DNA from: a virus | DNA: 41,643 bases | Virus record (IMG/VR): IMGVR_UViG_3300004163_000005 | Location: 1-41,643 of that record | Direction: 5' to 3' (one strand) | Part shown: positions 8,545 to 16,772 of the stretch, one piece after another | Layout: every line of letters starts with the position of its first letter | Position numbering within the stretch: the stretch's first letter is position 1 | Notes under the pieces: generated by a model | Seen by the model: only the letters and a program-made list of their open reading frames with translations | What the model was told of the DNA's origin: nothing | Database searches by the model: none | Position numbers and translations under genes: made by a program

Positions 8545-11500
8545 ACAGTCCGGGCTCCCGCATCTTTCAGCACTCTCAATAATGCCGTTGCATCCGATGG
8601 CTTAAACACGCCCTCTGATTTTGAGTTTTCCGGAGAGACAAACTGCACACGCATCGTGTTTCCGGATGCTGTCGATTGACTGGCTGAAGCAACAGGCTGA
8701 GCCGGTATAACCGGCATGGGTACACTAAACGTGTTAGCCCGCTGTTGCATGGCGGCACGGATATCGGCAAACGGTGTAACGCCGACGGACGGAGACTTTA
8801 ACACCTCGCCCAAGGTTTTCCCGGCCGGCAGTGCTGCGATTTGCTTTGCGGAGGATGGTACGACTTGAGCGACACGCTTATCAATCATCTGTTTGATGCG
8901 ATTTTTTATCACCTCCATATCGGCTTCAGCGCCGTTATGCTGAAACTCCTCGGTGGCCAGCCGTAACACATCAATCGCCTCATCCTTGAGCCAGGGCGCA
9001 TGGGCACGCTTTAGCAAATCCTCAATTTGTGTGGTCATGGCCTTCCAGATAATGCTATCACTGCGCTGGGCCTGGCCCGATGCGACGGCCTGGATGTTGC
9101 CCGCACCAGCCGAGCCTAATCGGGCAGACGACTGGACGATATTGAATAACTGGCTATTGATCATGTCCCAATTAGGCTCATCAACCGGGCCACCCAATGC
9201 GCGGCGAATCACATCGCCGACCGGAACCCGGCCCGCGTTGACCAATGCCATAAAAGGAAGCCCCAACTTTTGTACCGCCTCCTTGCGGACAACGAATTCG
9301 CCGGGCTCCAAGAGCGCCTTAACCTTGTCGCCGCCACCGTAACCGGGCAGCAGTCCGGCCAACGGCTTATGGCCGTCTAATCGGCGCATGAAGTCACCGA
9401 CCGTTCCGCCGGTAGCAAGACGCCACGGCTCGCCGGTCGGTAAGCCTGCCGGGCCGCCGGTCGCCTGTGCCGCAGGCGCATTGCCTGCGTCGGTGGCTTG
9501 TGCTGCCGGCTCCTTGCCATTTGCCTCAACCGTACGGATCGTGATGACTTTTTCCGCCGGTGCAGTCAGCGCGGCAATGGCGGATTGAGCGGCCGTTAAA
9601 CTGGCACTGTCGATGCCGATCTTTAACGCATAATCCTTGTTCAGCGATTCGGTAATACCTGCGATTGTTTTTTGCGTCGCCTCCAACATATCGGCAGTTT
9701 CAGCCCATGCCTGCTTAGCGCGCTCAGCACTTTGTGTATGGGCGTTGGCCGTATCGACCAAGGTTTTCTGTTCGATCTTGAATAGCTTGTCGATACGTCC
9801 GCGGACTTCTGACTGTGCATCTCCGGAGTCCTTGACTGCGCTGGTGATGTTATCGTGCAAGCCTTTTGCCTCTATCAACCATCCCTTGATTTTTTCTTGA
9901 TCGGCCTGATCCCCCTTGCGCTGTTCAGCCTCAATTTTTCGCGTGAGTTCATTAAAACGAGACTCCTCAGCATCCAGCTTTTCACGCTCGGTCATGCCCA
10001 TCAACTTGACTTCAAACAAGGCTTGTTCGTGACTTTGGTTCAAGGCTTGCAATTGCTGCTTGGCTTGTTGTGCCGCCTGGTATTCCGTCGCGTAGACTTG
10101 GGACAAGCGGCCGACTTCGCCCTGGTAATAGTCGGCCAGACCGGTATAAACCGCCAACTTGTCTTGTCTTTTTTGGTTTTCTATTTCTGCAGTACGGGCA
10201 GCATTTTTAGCGGCGCCGGCCAGTTCCGCTTGATACTCTTGATCGATCAATGCCAGTTTGGCCACGCTGGCCTGTTGCTGTAATTGCAACTCAAGATCGG
10301 ACGCCTCCAGCTTGGCGGCCACACGCAACGTGTCTTTTTGCGCTTCGCTGCGATTCATCGCGTCGATCGCAGCCAGGCGTTCAGCCAGCCCTTGCGCAAT
10401 CGCTGCAGTTTGCGCCTTGGTGTCGGCGTCGATACTGGCGGTCAGCGCCTTGACTGCGTCCTGCACGGTTTTGAATGCTTCTTTTTGTTTGATCGCTTCG
10501 GTTTCTATAGCTTGGGTTTTAGCCTGTTCGGAAGCTGATACTTTTTGTGCGCTCTCCGCATAGACGGAATCGGCCTCGCCGATGCGCGCCCGAACGCCAT
10601 CGAAATGTACGTCTATCTTCCCAAGTTCATCCCTGAATGCTTTCCAGCTCTCTAACGACAGCGGGCGAGTCATAAAATCGGCAAACGCAACAAACTTGGC
10701 GGTCATTTGCGCGACATTAGCTCCGACGTATTGAACCCACTCAAACTGCAACGCCCATTTACCAACGGTCTGACCGATCTCCCAGGCGACTAATGCGCCG
10801 ACCGCTTTGTTAATCAAAGTAATAGCTTTTGCAAAGATACTCATCTGTCCGGCCGCCGCGCCTGCCGCGGTACCCGCTGCCGCTTGCTCAACAGCCAGAG
10901 CCCTGGCTGCTGCCCTTGCTGCAATCATCTCCTGAGTATATATCACCAGAGATTTAAGCTTACTGCCTGCAAACATTGCCAGCGCCACTTCACCGGCTTT
11001 GATAGAGACTTCAATAAACTGCTCAAGATGGTCGGCGATAAAGCCGATACCGTTGGCAATTTGTTCAGCGGCTGCAGAGGCTGACTTCGATTGACCGACA
11101 AAAACTAACAACCGGTTTTCCAGCTTCGTCCAGGATGCAGCCACTGTGCTCGGCATACTGTCGGCAGCCGCCTTGATCTCATCGAAACCGGACACAATGG
11201 CGTTAACCAGCTCGACATTGCCGACTTTACCGTCGGCCATCGCCTGTTTTAATGAGCCAATTCCGTCGTAGCCTAAATTCTTGGCCGCAACGTTGACCAG
11301 CATCAGGTTGGTGTCTGCCAATTGGCCGAAGTCCTCCCACTCTACAGCGTCTGTCGATATCGATTGGGTAAGCTGGGTGATGGTCGAGGCAACTTCAGCC
11401 GCGCCGGATTGTTGCGCCTTGAACGACAGGTTAACGGTTTCGGCCAACTTAGCCGCGATCTCCTGGCCGTTATTCAGGTTTTTTAGAGCCTGAGCGCCTC

Positions 11501-11831
11501 TGGCATACAGTTGCACAGTACCATCAAGCGCCACGCTGGTGCGCTGGGCAATATCAAACAGTTGCTGTTGTTTTCCGGCTAAATCGCCGGTCGGGCCGAT
11601 GGCCTGCTTAATGCGACCGGTTAAACCGGCATATTTGTCTGACAAGCCGGTCAAGCTTTCAGCCCCTTGTTTAAGGGCGGCAATACTAAACAGGCCGATT
11701 GCCATCTGCTTGACGTGATTGATTTCCTGACCGACTCCACGGACACGGTCGCGCGCAACATCCAGGCCGCGGCTCGCCTCATCCTGGAGGCGTAGAATAA
11801 TACGTGCAATTAAATCTCTAGTGGATGCCAT
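8541..11831 (-). CDS. Tape measure protein
   Basis: This protein is about 1096 residues from the ATG; an upstream in-frame TTG at 11843 would add four. It sets tail length and is expected inside the tail tube. The N-terminal third resembles tape-measure domains (LTGLSDKYAGLTGRIKQA, VALDGTVQLYARGAQAL, LTQSISTDAVEWEDFGQL). A hydrophobic segment follows around residues 280-340. The middle is a long Gln/Ala/Lys-rich coiled coil, and the C-terminus has the Gly-rich LATGG...GYGGGDKVKALLEPGEFVV signature of many tape measures. Neither start has a good ribosome binding site, which fits translational coupling to the upstream chaperone region. Length and position after the G/GT gene make the call firm. 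Confidence 0.92.
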   Translation of the reverse strand: MASTRDLIARIILRLQDEASRGLDVARDRVRGVGQEINHVKQMAIGLFSIAALKQGAESLTGLSDKYAGLTGRIKQAIGPTGDLAGKQQQLFDIAQRTSVALDGTVQLYARGAQALKNLNNGQEIAAKLAETVNLSFKAQQSGAAEVASTITQLTQSISTDAVEWEDFGQLADTNLMLVNVAAKNLGYDGIGSLKQAMADGKVGNVELVNAIVSGFDEIKAAADSMPSTVAASWTKLENRLLVFVGQSKSASAAAEQIANGIGFIADHLEQFIEVSIKAGEVALAMFAGSKLKSLVIYTQEMIAARAAARALAVEQAAAGTAAGAAAGQMSIFAKAITLINKAVGALVAWEIGQTVGKWALQFEWVQYVGANVAQMTAKFVAFADFMTRPLSLESWKAFRDELGKIDVHFDGVRARIGEADSVYAESAQKVSASEQAKTQAIETEAIKQKEAFKTVQDAVKALTASIDADTKAQTAAIAQGLAERLAAIDAMNRSEAQKDTLRVAAKLEASDLELQLQQQASVAKLALIDQEYQAELAGAAKNAARTAEIENQKRQDKLAVYTGLADYYQGEVGRLSQVYATEYQAAQQAKQQLQALNQSHEQALFEVKLMGMTEREKLDAEESRFNELTRKIEAEQRKGDQADQEKIKGWLIEAKGLHDNITSAVKDSGDAQSEVRGRIDKLFKIEQKTLVDTANAHTQSAERAKQAWAETADMLEATQKTIAGITESLNKDYALKIGIDSASLTAAQSAIAALTAPAEKVITIRTVEANGKEPAAQATDAGNAPAAQATGGPAGLPTGEPWRLATGGTVGDFMRRLDGHKPLAGLLPGYGGGDKVKALLEPGEFVVRKEAVQKLGLPFMALVNAGRVPVGDVIRRALGGPVDEPNWDMINSQLFNIVQSSARLGSAGAGNIQAVASGQAQRSDSIIWKAMTTQIEDLLKRAHAPWLKDEAIDVLRLATEEFQHNGAEADMEVIKNRIKQMIDKRVAQVVPSSAKQIAALPAGKTLGEVLKSPSVGVTPFADIRAAMQQRANTFSVPMPVIPAQPVASASQSTASGNTMRVQFVSPENSKSEGVFKPSDATALLRVLKDAGARTV

Positions 11832-11871
11832 GTTTATTTTCAAATATGTGTAGGATAGGCAACAGCGCGCC

Positions 11872-12296
11872 CTACTTACGATCCCACGTCAACGCGGTGA
11901 TGAAAAACTGCCAACCGTAGTCAAAAACCCCGGCGTGGCCTCGCTCGATCAGGGTGATACAAGCTTTGTCGAGCGCTTCTATTACGTTTCTTGAGGGACT
12001 GGAGCCGCCACCAGTCCCAGCAGGTCTAAAAAACCGGCATTGACCTCCAGCAATGCCTCTTTTACCTCGATTAATTCGCTACCGGTTAAATCGTCCAGCG
12101 ATTCACCCGGCGGCATTTGTACACAATCGTCTAACAGCTCAAGCACTTCATTGAAGCGTTTAGTAAACAGATCGATAATATCAACCTGCGCCAGCTTCTC
12201 GACTTGCTCCATCATATTGCGGGCAGTTCTGACGTGCAGCTCCTTAACGATTACCGACCGATTGTCATCCAATGGAATTAGCTTTTGCCTGCGCAT
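11872..12296 (-). CDS. Tail assembly chaperone GT fusion by programmed -1 frameshift
   Basis: The 104-codon G frame (stop at 11982-11984) carries the heptamer T TTT TTA at 12033-12027 in the correct phase, at codons 89-90. After a -1 slip the new frame stays open for 51 residues, to the TAG at 11872-11874, and ends in a protein-like segment (HAGVFDYGWQFFITALTWD). Eight bases after the heptamer lies a perfect 8-bp stem (GGGACTGG/CCAGTCCC, 11995-12018) with an 8-nt loop. The fusion would be 141 residues. G and GT chaperones bind the tape measure during tail assembly, and position between tube and tape measure is the classic one. Confidence 0.85.
11982..12296 (-). CDS. Tail assembly chaperone G (unshifted product)
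   Basis: This 104-residue, acidic, mostly helical protein (MRRQKLIPLDDNRSVIVKEL..., DIIDLFTKRFNEVLELLDD) is encoded immediately after the tail tube gene, overlapping it by one base. Its size, charge and place match the short tail assembly chaperone of siphophages and myophages. Most ribosomes should make this form; a minority would slip near codon 90 to give the longer fusion annotated separately. Confidence 0.85.
   Translation of the reverse strand: MRRQKLIPLDDNRSVIVKELHVRTARNMMEQVEKLAQVDIIDLFTKRFNEVLELLDDCVQMPPGESLDDLTGSELIEVKEALLEVNAGFLDLLGLVAAPVPQET
11995..12033 (-). promoter_or_regulatory. -1 ribosomal frameshift signal: UUUUUUA plus stem-loop
   Basis: The slippery heptamer lies at 12033-12027, the spacer of 8 nt at 12026-12019, and the stem arms at 12018-12011 and 12002-11995 with loop 12010-12003. 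The heptamer is the same as the HIV-1 slip site, and its zero-frame codons are UUU and UUA. The spacer length lies within the usual 5-9 nt. All elements are read directly from the sequence; use in vivo is inferred. Confidence 0.85.
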
Positions 12297-13042
12297 TAGC
12301 TATACACCACATCCATCTCGACTTCATAAGCCGCCGTGCCTCCTACCGGCACATTGGCGATACCGGCCAGATCCAGTTTAGCGAAATCATCGGCAAGAAA
12401 ATCAACGCCCGACGTGGGCGATAACACCGCCTCGAACACATTGACCACTGCTTTGGATTGGTCGGCCTGGTTGACGCCGTCAAACAAAATCCTGGCGATA
12501 ATGCTGGAGTTAGTACCGCCTGCGACTTTGCTGCTGGTCATGCTGCCGTAGCTGTAGTCGAGTTTTAGCGATTGCGCGTCAGTAATGGTGCCGCCGATAA
12601 TCTTGATTAATCCCAGATCAGGGTCGGTGATTTCATAATCGGTATCTAACGCGTAAGTCGGCGTACTGATCGAATGAGTCAACACCACATTACTGATTTT
12701 GCGTTTGGCTGTTTTAATGATGAGGCCTTGATAGGCGATAACGACCTCATCGGTGACGGTACCGCCGGTCACTGATACATTAGAGGTATCACCCAGGAAC
12801 ACCAAGGCCAGATTGTCTTTATCCAAATCGTCCAGTGAAATATTGACCTCACCAGGTTTTTTGATGAACACCGTATTGAGCGCGGAACCATAATTGCCCC
12901 GGTCTTTTGATACCCGCTCCTTTTTTTCGGTATTTTCTTTGATTTCAAACTTAGTGGCATTACCGATGTATTTAAAACCTCTGTAAACGCCACCGACTTT
13001 GCGATCGATATAAATGCGGCCTGAGCCTAAAAAACCTGACAT
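12296..13042 (-). CDS. Major tail tube protein
   Basis: This 248-residue protein is predicted to polymerise into the tail tube. Beta-rich features include FKYIGNATKFEIKENTEKKE near the start, EVNISLDDLDKDNLALVFLG, and a C-terminal AAYEVEMDVVYS. A strong ribosome binding site (AGGAG, 7 nt) precedes the ATG, fitting the need for high expression. It precedes the G/GT chaperone gene and the tape measure, the standard siphophage order. No sheath protein gene lies beside it, which argues for a non-contractile tail. Confidence 0.88.
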   Translation of the reverse strand: MSGFLGSGRIYIDRKVGGVYRGFKYIGNATKFEIKENTEKKERVSKDRGNYGSALNTVFIKKPGEVNISLDDLDKDNLALVFLGDTSNVSVTGGTVTDEVVIAYQGLIIKTAKRKISNVVLTHSISTPTYALDTDYEITDPDLGLIKIIGGTITDAQSLKLDYSYGSMTSSKVAGGTNSSIIARILFDGVNQADQSKAVVNVFEAVLSPTSGVDFLADDFAKLDLAGIANVPVGGTAAYEVEMDVVYS

Positions 13043-13067
13043 AACGTACTCCTAAATGACGTTCGTA

Positions 13068-13241
13068 TTAAATAACGCCCAGCTCTTTCAGAGACTTGGC
13101 TTGTTGTTCCGTGATTTCGATTTCGACGCCCGTCTTAACGGCCGCTTCGTCATAGTCGACACTTGCGTGGGTGTGCGGCTTTTTCAGTTTGACTTTGACG
13201 CGTTTGAGTTTATTAACTTCACTTTCCGGTTCGATATCCAT
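13068..13241 (-). CDS. Small phage protein (HI1506/DUF7210-like)
   Basis: This 57-residue protein (starts MDIEPESEVNKLKRVKVKL, ends QQAKSLKELGVI) has a strong AGGAG Shine-Dalgarno sequence six bases before the ATG; the upstream in-frame ATG sits too close to it. The pattern VKVKLKKPHTHASVDY...VEIEITEQQA resembles small FluMu-type proteins related to HI1506, of unknown function. It lies between the tail terminator and tail tube genes. The family link is from memory of the pattern and is moderately secure; the gene itself is well supported. Confidence 0.75.
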   Translation of the reverse strand: MDIEPESEVNKLKRVKVKLKKPHTHASVDYDEAAVKTGVEIEITEQQAKSLKELGVI

Positions 13242-13243
13242 GT

Positions 13244-13669
13244 TCATCTCCTGATGATTGATAACTGCATTTCTTTTTCGTGGAAGGGATGCCGGGTGCC
13301 GAGGTCGTAAAAAATCGCAACTTCGTCTGCGGCAACGGTAAATTCGGTATCCAGCTTTAACGGTACTAAGGCGCTCATAATCAATTCTTCCAGCTCGTCC
13401 AAGCGACTGAGGCCGTCAAAGACATCGTCCGTAATGCCTTGCTCATGCACTCCGACTACCACGCTGGCGGCAATATGGCCGGACGCATTGAATTTGCGCT
13501 TGGCCTTGGTCGGTACGTAACAAACAAACGGAAAATCATTAGCGTTGGGAGCGCTCTTGTAGCCGATCAAATGTTTGGCCGGTTTGCCGTAGCGGACCTG
13601 CCAATACGCATTAAGCGCCGCATGGGTACTCAGGCGTTGACGTAAGGCTAATAACGCTCCCAGGCTCAT
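13244..13669 (-). CDS. Tail terminator / minor tail protein
   Basis: This 141-residue protein carries a mixed alpha/beta pattern typical of tail terminators: an N-terminal helix (LGALLALRQRLSTHAALNAY), FPFVCYVPTKAKRK, ASVVVGVHEQGITDD, and a C-terminal strand segment. It directly precedes the HI1506-like and tube genes, where the tail terminator normally sits. The ring it forms would cap the tube and dock to the head connector. Identification is by position and overall pattern. Confidence 0.65.
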   Translation of the reverse strand: MSLGALLALRQRLSTHAALNAYWQVRYGKPAKHLIGYKSAPNANDFPFVCYVPTKAKRKFNASGHIAASVVVGVHEQGITDDVFDGLSRLDELEELIMSALVPLKLDTEFTVAADEVAIFYDLGTRHPFHEKEMQLSIIRR

Positions 13670-13672
13670 GGA

Positions 13673-14059
13673 TTAAACCGGCTGGTTGAAATTGAACGTG
13701 AGCGCGGGGATATTGACCGTGTTGCCCGAGGTGATGACCTGGTTACTGGTTTCATCGGTAACGGCAAGCACTAAGTTGTTAGTGTCATCGAGAAGCGCAA
13801 AATGCAAATCGTCTCCTGACGTACTTGACGCCGACGCCGTGGGCGATTTAGTCGCCGAGGTAATCTTCCGGCCGTTGCCGCCCTGGTTAGCCAAGGTAAA
13901 ATCGGCTGACGTTGTGGCTGCGGCAGCAACAATATTGCCTGTCACCGTCGCGTAGGAATTACCGACAGCGAATGCTTTTACCAGGGCCACGCGCTGAGCC
14001 GATGTTTTAATCAGCAACGGTCCGCCGTCCAGTACATTAGGGTGTAAATATTTAGCCAT
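13673..14059 (-). CDS. Probable virion structural protein
   Basis: This 128-residue protein starts MAKYLHPNVLDGGPLLIKT, and its later part is rich in Ala, Thr, Ser and Asn (SATKSPTASASSTSGDD). A good ribosome binding site (TGAGG) precedes the ATG. There are no membrane or enzymatic motifs. It lies between the collar-domain fibre gene and the tail terminator. It could be a fibre accessory or decoration protein, and the function is not recognised. Confidence 0.65.
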   Translation of the reverse strand: MAKYLHPNVLDGGPLLIKTSAQRVALVKAFAVGNSYATVTGNIVAAAATTSADFTLANQGGNGRKITSATKSPTASASSTSGDDLHFALLDDTNNLVLAVTDETSNQVITSGNTVNIPALTFNFNQPV

Positions 14060-14079
14060 ATAAACCTCAGAAATTAATT

Positions 14080-14901
14080 TTATGAAACACTACCGGTATC
14101 GGCAGTGGGTGTCGTTGTTGCTTCAATCGCCGAAAGCGCGTGATTTTGCGAAATCGAAGACGTCTCGGCAGCAGGCGTCATCGCGGCACTCAGGACATCA
14201 GGATCGGTAGACAGATTTTTGTTATTTGAAAAATAAGCCGCGTTTAACGTGGCGGACGCAGAACCGACGGTTAAGGCGGCCCCGTTCAAATCGATCGCGG
14301 CGGATAATGTGCCACTATCACTGGTTGTCATGGTGTGCTGGTAGTGCCACTCGGTTGCCGTGGCTCCGGCTTGCCGTGTCAATGAGTAAGTGGTCGTGTT
14401 AATGGTTATAGATAATTTAGGCGGGCCTCCCGCCACTGCTACAGGTTCGATTAGCTGCACAGTAAAGGCCAACACATCGCCGACTAAGTAGCCATCGGGC
14501 ATCGGACCATGAATGACGCAAGGGACTATAACGGTAACTGGGGCGACAGCCTCCGCCGCATTGCAAACCCGTATAATCGTTTGATAGCCTCCCGCGCTCC
14601 GCAAGTTGGGCAAAGCGAATGTGGTTACGCCATCGCCGCCGTGGCTATTGCCCAGCACCGTAAACAGCCCAGGATACTGGCTGACACTGAGCAGCTGCCC
14701 GTTGCATACGGCAAAACCATTCGGCACCGTCATGCCCGGCCAGCGGGATACAGCCCCGATCACATTGGTCGCCAAGGCTTGTTCGTTTCCCTGGTCGTCT
14801 TGGGTATACAGAGTTTTGTCCGATTTTGAATAGATCGAAACTTTACCCGTGGACGGCGGATTAGGGGCTGTCCCGCTCAGTAATATGATTTGTCCTGTCA
14901 T
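14080..14901 (-). CDS. Tail collar domain protein
   Basis: This 273-residue protein contains a phage tail collar (MdpB-like) domain at about residues 48-101, with the signature NGFAVCNGQLLSVSQYPGLF and GGDGVTTFALPNLR. The N-terminus (GTAPNPPSTGKVSIYSKSD) resembles fibre-attachment segments, and the C-terminal 150 residues are a beta-rich unique region likely facing the host. It ends the fibre cluster that begins at 16113. Collar domains occur in short tail-fibre tips and related proteins, so an adsorption role is a reasonable inference. Confidence 0.85.
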   Translation of the reverse strand: MTGQIILLSGTAPNPPSTGKVSIYSKSDKTLYTQDDQGNEQALATNVIGAVSRWPGMTVPNGFAVCNGQLLSVSQYPGLFTVLGNSHGGDGVTTFALPNLRSAGGYQTIIRVCNAAEAVAPVTVIVPCVIHGPMPDGYLVGDVLAFTVQLIEPVAVAGGPPKLSITINTTTYSLTRQAGATATEWHYQHTMTTSDSGTLSAAIDLNGAALTVGSASATLNAAYFSNNKNLSTDPDVLSAAMTPAAETSSISQNHALSAIEATTTPTADTGSVS

Positions 14902-15108
14902 TTATAAAACTCCCAAATAACCGTTGACCGTCAAAGTCGCGCTCACATCGAGCGTATCCATCACGATGTACGAGGTGCCTGCGGCAATCGTGGTATCGAC
15001 GGCGATAATGTTAGAGGTATTGCCCATCGACGTGTTGCGCTGTTCCAATGCCGCGATGTCCACGGCAATGGCCTCGGCTAAATCAATCAGCCTCTGTTGT
15101 AAGCTCAT
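14902..15108 (-). CDS. Small fibre-associated protein
   Basis: This 68-residue protein begins MSLQQRLIDLAEAIAVDIAAL, very like the start of the upstream fibre protein (MSLETRLTALAQALGTDVKAL), and ends in beta-rich sequence (VSATLTVNGYLGVL). The shared N-terminal helix suggests a common attachment or coiled-coil module duplicated within the cluster. It directly precedes the collar gene. A fibre subunit or adaptor is the likely role. Confidence 0.65.
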   Translation of the reverse strand: MSLQQRLIDLAEAIAVDIAALEQRNTSMGNTSNIIAVDTTIAAGTSYIVMDTLDVSATLTVNGYLGVL

Positions 15109-15111
15109 GAC

Positions 15112-15735
15112 TTACGCCTTGGCTGCGCTATAGTCGGCGACAAAATCATGATCGAGGTCGCCCAGCGCAGTAATTAACGCCGCCAGATCGGCAGCGCTCG
15201 CAGCGCCGATGTTATCCCGCGCTTGAGTTTGCTGCGGCCCCGTAAAGGTCTGCACCGCATCGACCCGGACCCGGTTGCCTAGAGAGTCCGCAATCGTGGC
15301 CGCAAAGTTAGGATCGTTCGCCAATGCGGCCGCAAGTTCATTCAGCGTGTCCAACGTCGCAGGAGACGAATCAACCAGCCCGGCAATCGCCGCAGCAATC
15401 AGGCTGGCGATCTTGTTTGCAGAGTAGGTCTTGTCGGTCACGCTCGATGCGGCCAGATCGTCAATCAATCCAGTCAAATCAAGGTTATCCAGCGCCGCAT
15501 CGATCTCATTGATGGCAGCGACCAGGTTACTTTTCGCCGTGGTGGTTAATGCGCTGGTGTCGCCGATTTTGCCGGCATTGGCAGCACCCGCGGCCAATAC
15601 TTCGTTGACAGCGGCAACCAAGCTGGTTTTAGTGGTGGTATTCAAGCCGGACAACACGCCAATAGCGGTGGTCAATGCTTTAACATCGGTGCCCAAGGCC
15701 TGCGCCAGAGCGGTTAAACGTGTTTCCAAACTCAT
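15112..15735 (-). CDS. Tail fibre protein
   Basis: This 207-residue helical protein has two matching repeats, LNTTTKTSLVAAVNEVLAA and LTTTAKSNLVAAINEIDAA, followed by ASSVTDKTYSANKIASLI and a segment common in fibre stalks (PATLDTLNELAAALANDPNF, FTGPQQTQARDNIGAAS). The whole looks like a trimeric coiled-coil shaft. A ribosome binding site (AGGAA) precedes the ATG. Its neighbours are other fibre-type genes. Confidence 0.8.
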   Translation of the reverse strand: MSLETRLTALAQALGTDVKALTTAIGVLSGLNTTTKTSLVAAVNEVLAAGAANAGKIGDTSALTTTAKSNLVAAINEIDAALDNLDLTGLIDDLAASSVTDKTYSANKIASLIAAAIAGLVDSSPATLDTLNELAAALANDPNFAATIADSLGNRVRVDAVQTFTGPQQTQARDNIGAASAADLAALITALGDLDHDFVADYSAAKA

Positions 15736-15744
15736 GGTTATTTC

Positions 15745-16113
15745 CTACTTACTTAGGTTGTAAATCGTGACTAAATCCACATCAAAACTAACTTCACCAC
15801 CAGGCGGACCGGATAATGACGCCAGCCAAGCCGCCTCATCGCCGACAAATCCATTTAATACCGCCACCTGATAGGCGCTTAGCCCCGGCATGCCAAACTC
15901 AGACAACACCGCGACCGTCACACTGCCGCCGCCCCCGATCACCTCAATCGATGAGGCCGCCGCCAGACTCAGCCGGTGTAAGGCCATCACATGGCCGCCT
16001 GACACCTCCGCCCCGACATCCGGCAGTGCGGTTAAAGCATGCGTCGTCGATACAACGCCCTGGCCGACAATGGCAATGTCCGACCCCGGCAACGCGGTAA
16101 ACGCATGCTTCAT
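15745..16113 (-). CDS. Tail fibre-associated protein with SAYxxAVxNGF motif
   Basis: This 122-residue protein carries near residues 74-104 the motif GLSAYQVAVLNGFVGDEAAW followed by LASLSGPPG, a collagen-linker-like signature widespread in phage tail fibre and adaptor proteins. The N-terminal part contains two similar phrases (HAFTALPGSDIAIVGQG and HALTALPDVGAEVSGG), a short internal repeat. The ATG overlaps the previous stop. It is probably a fibre adaptor. Confidence 0.75.
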   Translation of the reverse strand: MKHAFTALPGSDIAIVGQGVVSTTHALTALPDVGAEVSGGHVMALHRLSLAAASSIEVIGGGGSVTVAVLSEFGMPGLSAYQVAVLNGFVGDEAAWLASLSGPPGGEVSFDVDLVTIYNLSK

Positions 16114-16421
16114 TCGGTTACCGAGTCCTCAATCAGCATCGTCAAGGTCTGCGTATACCGGTGTACACCCGCGACAGTTTCCTTAATGTCCCAGACCAGC
16201 GTACCGACCGGCCATTTCGCCGTTCCGGCCGGGACCGATAGCTCATAATCGCCTGCGTCTTCGTCAATGACTGTAATTGTCAAGTCAGCAATCAGTTTGT
16301 CCTTATCGCGTACCTGGCTTTTCAACGTTACGCCGGTGAGCGGCGCCGGGTTGCCGGCATCGTCCAGATACTGACCGTGCAACACCAAGGTTGTGCCGCG
16401 TTTGAACTTGATCCCGTTCAT
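16110..16421 (-). CDS. Fibre-cluster beta-sandwich protein
   Basis: This 103-residue protein (FKRGTTLVLHGQYLDDAGNPAPLTGVTLKSQVRDKD...) has the pattern of a small beta sandwich seen as the N-terminal module of fibre or baseplate-adaptor proteins in several phages. There is no catalytic motif. It is overlapped by the next fibre gene and lies just after the head-connector gene, opening the fibre cluster. Assignment is from pattern and context. Confidence 0.65.
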   Translation of the reverse strand: MNGIKFKRGTTLVLHGQYLDDAGNPAPLTGVTLKSQVRDKDKLIADLTITVIDEDAGDYELSVPAGTAKWPVGTLVWDIKETVAGVHRYTQTLTMLIEDSVTE

Positions 16422-16424
16422 GCA

Positions 16425-16772
16425 CTAACCGCGCCCAATCCTGACATTGCCGAAGCCGGAACCCGCCTTGATTGTTAGCCCCAGAGATTCACGGGTAATG
16501 CCTTTGGCGATAGCTTCCGCAATGATGCGATATTGCCTGGCTTTATCGATCAGCGGCGAGTTGTCGGTAATCGCACCTTCAACCGATGCCAACTGTATGG
16601 CCCAGGTTGCGGCCAGCTTGGTCAGCGCGGCATTGGGCAAGGCCACGCCGACCGGATCGATACCCCGCGCCCATAATTCGCTGTCGACGTAGACGTCGGC
16701 GGCATCCAGGTGCGTCTCGGTTACCGTGATTGACGGATCGGTACAATCGGTTAATTGCGCATATTTAGCCAT
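16425..16772 (-). CDS. Probable head-tail connector protein
   Basis: This 115-residue, mainly helical protein begins MAKYAQLTDCTDPSITVTET. The region DAADVYVDSELWARGIDPVGVALPNAALTKLAATWA is typical of connector or adaptor proteins that plug the portal. The chosen ATG overlaps the stop of the gp10-like gene by 8 bases; an in-frame extension reaching to 17201 overlaps that gene heavily and is not protein-like. Placement after the capsid gene and beside a tail-completion gene supports the role. Confidence 0.7.
   Translation of the reverse strand: MAKYAQLTDCTDPSITVTETHLDAADVYVDSELWARGIDPVGVALPNAALTKLAATWAIQLASVEGAITDNSPLIDKARQYRIIAEAIAKGITRESLGLTIKAGSGFGNVRIGRG

Noticed and set aside
13056-13310. 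Plus-strand ORF across the tail terminator/HI1506-like boundary
   Set aside because: Antisense to two supported genes, and Phe/Asp-rich as a mirror of the real coding strand.
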